A stretch of DNA of 7,700 bases from Thermoplasmatales archaeon ex4484_36 (GTDB taxonomy: Archaea; Thermoplasmatota; Penumbrarchaeia; Penumbrarchaeales; EX4484-36), in assembly GCA_002254765.1 (NCBI GenBank), contig NJDV01000062.1, forward strand, positions 1 through 7,700, given 5' to 3'. This document shows positions 6,290-7,700 of the stretch, in pieces. Made by a program: the position numbers and the translations under genes. The notes beneath the pieces are model-generated. The model was not told where the DNA came from. It did no database searches and worked only from the letters and a program-made list of their open reading frames with translations. Within the stretch, counting starts at the first letter, position 1, and each line of letters starts with the position of its first letter.

Positions 6290-6784
6290 ATGGCAGGAAA
6301 GGAAGAGCAGCTCCTTCAGAGGGCGGAGGTGAAGCTCGCGGAGGGCGACTTCAAGGGGGCTTACAGGGACTTCAAAACCCTTTCAAAGAAGATGCCAGAG
6401 GATCCTAGAGTATTCTTCGGCCTCGCCGAGGCCGCCTTGGGGAATCCGGAGGTATCTGCACAGGAGATACTGCTCTCCTACAGGCGGGCGGTGGAGCTTG
6501 ACCCAGAGAACCCCCTCTATCTCACAAGCTATGGAAACTACTGCCTTGAGACGGGAATGCTGGACAGGGCAGAGGAGCTCTACAGGCGAGCGGCTGAGAT
6601 AGACCCGGACAACGCTCCTCAGTATTACAGTGACCTTGCAACGGGCATTTATGTGCACGGCAGGGAATTTGTGGGGAGGATTCCGGGGCTGACCATGGAC
6701 GAGATCCTGCGGCGTAGCATTAGGATATTCCTCGAGGCTCTAGGTATAACGTGGGAGAGGGCGAAGGAACTGATGGAGGGGTAG
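6290..6784 (+). CDS. Small tetratricopeptide-repeat (TPR) protein
   Basis: The product has 164 residues from ATG 6290; a TTG one codon earlier is a poorer start because the Shine-Dalgarno site would nearly touch it. Three helix-turn-helix TPR units can be placed at about 5-38, 39-72 and 73-106. The best is the third, with YGNYCLETGMLDRAEELYRR followed by AAEIDPDNAP; the second ends AVELDPENP. Residues 107-164 are a non-repeat, probably helical C-terminal part. There is no signal peptide or membrane helix, so it should be cytoplasmic. TPR proteins are protein-binding scaffolds, and no enzyme motif is seen. The M50 protease gene begins 3 bases after the stop, with its ribosome-binding site inside this gene, so the two are probably co-translated. 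A partnership with the protease is an inference from position only. Confidence 0.82.
   Translation: MAGKEEQLLQRAEVKLAEGDFKGAYRDFKTLSKKMPEDPRVFFGLAEAALGNPEVSAQEILLSYRRAVELDPENPLYLTSYGNYCLETGMLDRAEELYRRAAEIDPDNAPQYYSDLATGIYVHGREFVGRIPGLTMDEILRRSIRIFLEALGITWERAKELMEG
6775..6781 (+). promoter_or_regulatory. Shine-Dalgarno site for the M50 protease, inside the end of the TPR gene
   Basis: GGAGGGG ends 6 bases before the TTG at 6788. The strong site at ideal spacing is the main reason for accepting a TTG start; the next in-frame ATG (codon 41) would cut into the first membrane helix and has no comparable site. Confidence 0.6.
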
Positions 6785-6787
6785 GCT

Positions 6788-7471
6788 TTGTTCCCGCCTT
6801 ACCACGACCCCTTTGAGGAGGAGACCTTCATCATAGGACCTTATTACACTCAGAGGGCTGTGAGGAGAAGCCCCTTTTACTTCACAGAGAGGGAGAAACA
6901 CGAGCTTATGGTGGCCACGGCCATCCTCACCCTGGCCTTCGCCATAGCTTTTACCGGAGGGCTCCGCGGCCTGATATTTCGTTGGCGATCCTTTATTCTC
7001 TATCTTGTTGTGGCAGCTCTTGCGGTGATCACCGCCTTTGCACTCCACGAGATAGGTCATAAGTTCGCAGCCATACATTTCGGCTACTGGGCTGAGTTCA
7101 ACTATTTCATGCCGGGTCTTTTTATAGCCCTCCTCTTCAGTCTGGCAGGCTTTCTCTTCGCCGCCCCGGGGGCCGTTGTGATCCACGGCTATCCCACCAG
7201 AAGGGAGAACGGGATAATTGCTGCCGCAGGCCCTTCTGTGAACCTTGCTCTGGGCATATTTTTCTTCTCTCTGTCCTCTGGCCTGAATCCTTTCGCTCCT
7301 CTTGCAGGCCTTCTTTTTTATTTTGTAGCGGCCATAAACATCCTCATCGGGGCCTTCAATATGATCCCCCTGCCTCCCCTTGACGGCTCGAAGATAATTG
7401 CCTGGAGCCTGCCCGTCTACCTGGGCATGGCGGTTCTTTTAGCCATCTTCCTCTTTTTTATCTACTTCTGA
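6788..7471 (+). CDS. M50 family (site-2-protease-like) intramembrane zinc metalloprotease
   Basis: The product has 227 residues starting at TTG. The family cuts peptide bonds within or next to the membrane, often to release regulators. The zinc motif HEIGH is at residues 87-91, with E88 the expected catalytic base. The second zinc-ligand motif NMIPLPPLDG is at 191-200, with D199 the expected third zinc ligand. A GPSVN motif at 148-152 is also typical. About six hydrophobic segments can be drawn (near 40-58, 70-97, 101-133, 142-163, 172-193 and 202-227). No PDZ domain is inserted, so it is a minimal form common in archaea. The N-terminal 39 residues are polar and include the stretch FYFTEREKHEL, which I recall as usual before the first helix of archaeal members; this supports the long TTG-started form. 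All key residues are present, so it should be active. Its substrate is unknown. Confidence 0.9.
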   Translation: MFPPYHDPFEEETFIIGPYYTQRAVRRSPFYFTEREKHELMVATAILTLAFAIAFTGGLRGLIFRWRSFILYLVVAALAVITAFALHEIGHKFAAIHFGYWAEFNYFMPGLFIALLFSLAGFLFAAPGAVVIHGYPTRRENGIIAAAGPSVNLALGIFFFSLSSGLNPFAPLAGLLFYFVAAINILIGAFNMIPLPPLDGSKIIAWSLPVYLGMAVLLAIFLFFIYF

Positions 7472-7485
7472 GGGGGGCGACAAAA

Positions 7486-7700
7486 ATGGATGTGGGAAGG
7501 ATAAGAGAGGACTTTCCTCTTCTTCAAAGAGAAAGCCCACCGGTATATCTAGACTCTGCGTGTATGGCCTTGAAACCCCGTCAGGTCCTGGAGGCGGTGG
7601 AGGAGTACTATTTGGAGTACCCCGGGTGTCACGGGAGGTCCCTTCATTCCATCGCTACCAAGGTCACTGAGAAGGTTTCGGAGACCCGGGAGAAGGTGGC
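7486..7700 (+). CDS. SufS/Csd-like cysteine desulfurase, class V aminotransferase fold, N-terminal fragment (3' end outside window)
   Basis: ATG 7486 lies 8 bases after a GGGGGG Shine-Dalgarno-like run (7472-7477) and 14 bases after the protease stop. The 71 complete codons in the window encode a typical start of the class V PLP-dependent aminotransferase fold: IREDFPLLQRE, then VYLDSACMALKPRQV, a helix EAVEEYYLEYPG, and a GRSLHSIATKVTEKV helix. The layout matches SufS/Csd enzymes, which take sulfur from cysteine for Fe-S cluster or other sulfur pathways. Where classical SufS has LDNAA, this protein has LDSAC, a variant I associate with an archaeal subgroup. The PLP lysine and the catalytic cysteine lie beyond the window, so desulfurase activity cannot be confirmed; another class V aminotransferase activity is possible. 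It appears to be the third gene of the TPR-M50 run. Confidence 0.85.
   Translation, partial: MDVGRIREDFPLLQRESPPVYLDSACMALKPRQVLEAVEEYYLEYPGCHGRSLHSIATKVTEKVSETREKV

Overview
The window looks archaeal. TATA-type promoters stand at the expected distance from starts, Shine-Dalgarno motifs are GGAGG/GGTGA-like, and Arg is often AGG/AGA and Ile often ATA. A secreted beta-sandwich protein ends in a cytoplasmic winged-helix domain, a design common in Euryarchaeota. The wording of that winged helix and the TPR/M50 pair suggest Thermoplasmatota or a relative. This is a judgement from memory of the families, not a search.

Layout. Positions 1-339 (+) hold the C-terminal end of an AMP-forming acyl-CoA synthetase. 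Positions 342-2500 (-) hold what appears to be one gene for a membrane-anchored transcription regulator: signal peptide, several extracellular beta-sandwich domains, one transmembrane helix and winged-helix DNA-binding domains. As given, it is split by a frameshift near 2141-2195. Its second winged helix also lacks about 22 residues relative to the first. Positions 2501-2796 are a divergent intergenic region with promoter signals for both directions. Positions 2797-6255 (+) encode a 1152-residue Asp-rich surface protein, anchored at its N-terminus and built of thrombospondin type-3-like calcium-binding repeats plus a canonical EF-hand loop. Positions 6290-7700 (+) hold a tight run of three genes: a TPR protein, an M50 (site-2-protease-like) membrane metalloprotease starting at TTG, and the 5' end of a SufS/Csd-like class V aminotransferase.

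How it may fit together. The most interesting arrangement is the divergent pair: a transmembrane regulator with an extracellular sensor, and a giant calcium-binding exoprotein sharing one 296-bp intergenic region. One reading is that the regulator senses the cell surface and controls the exoprotein and itself, but nothing in the sequence proves this. The two lesions in the regulator mean it may be decaying, or that the sequence has an error. The downstream TPR-M50-desulfurase cluster looks like a housekeeping operon with overlapping ribosome-binding signals and is probably unrelated to the surface protein.
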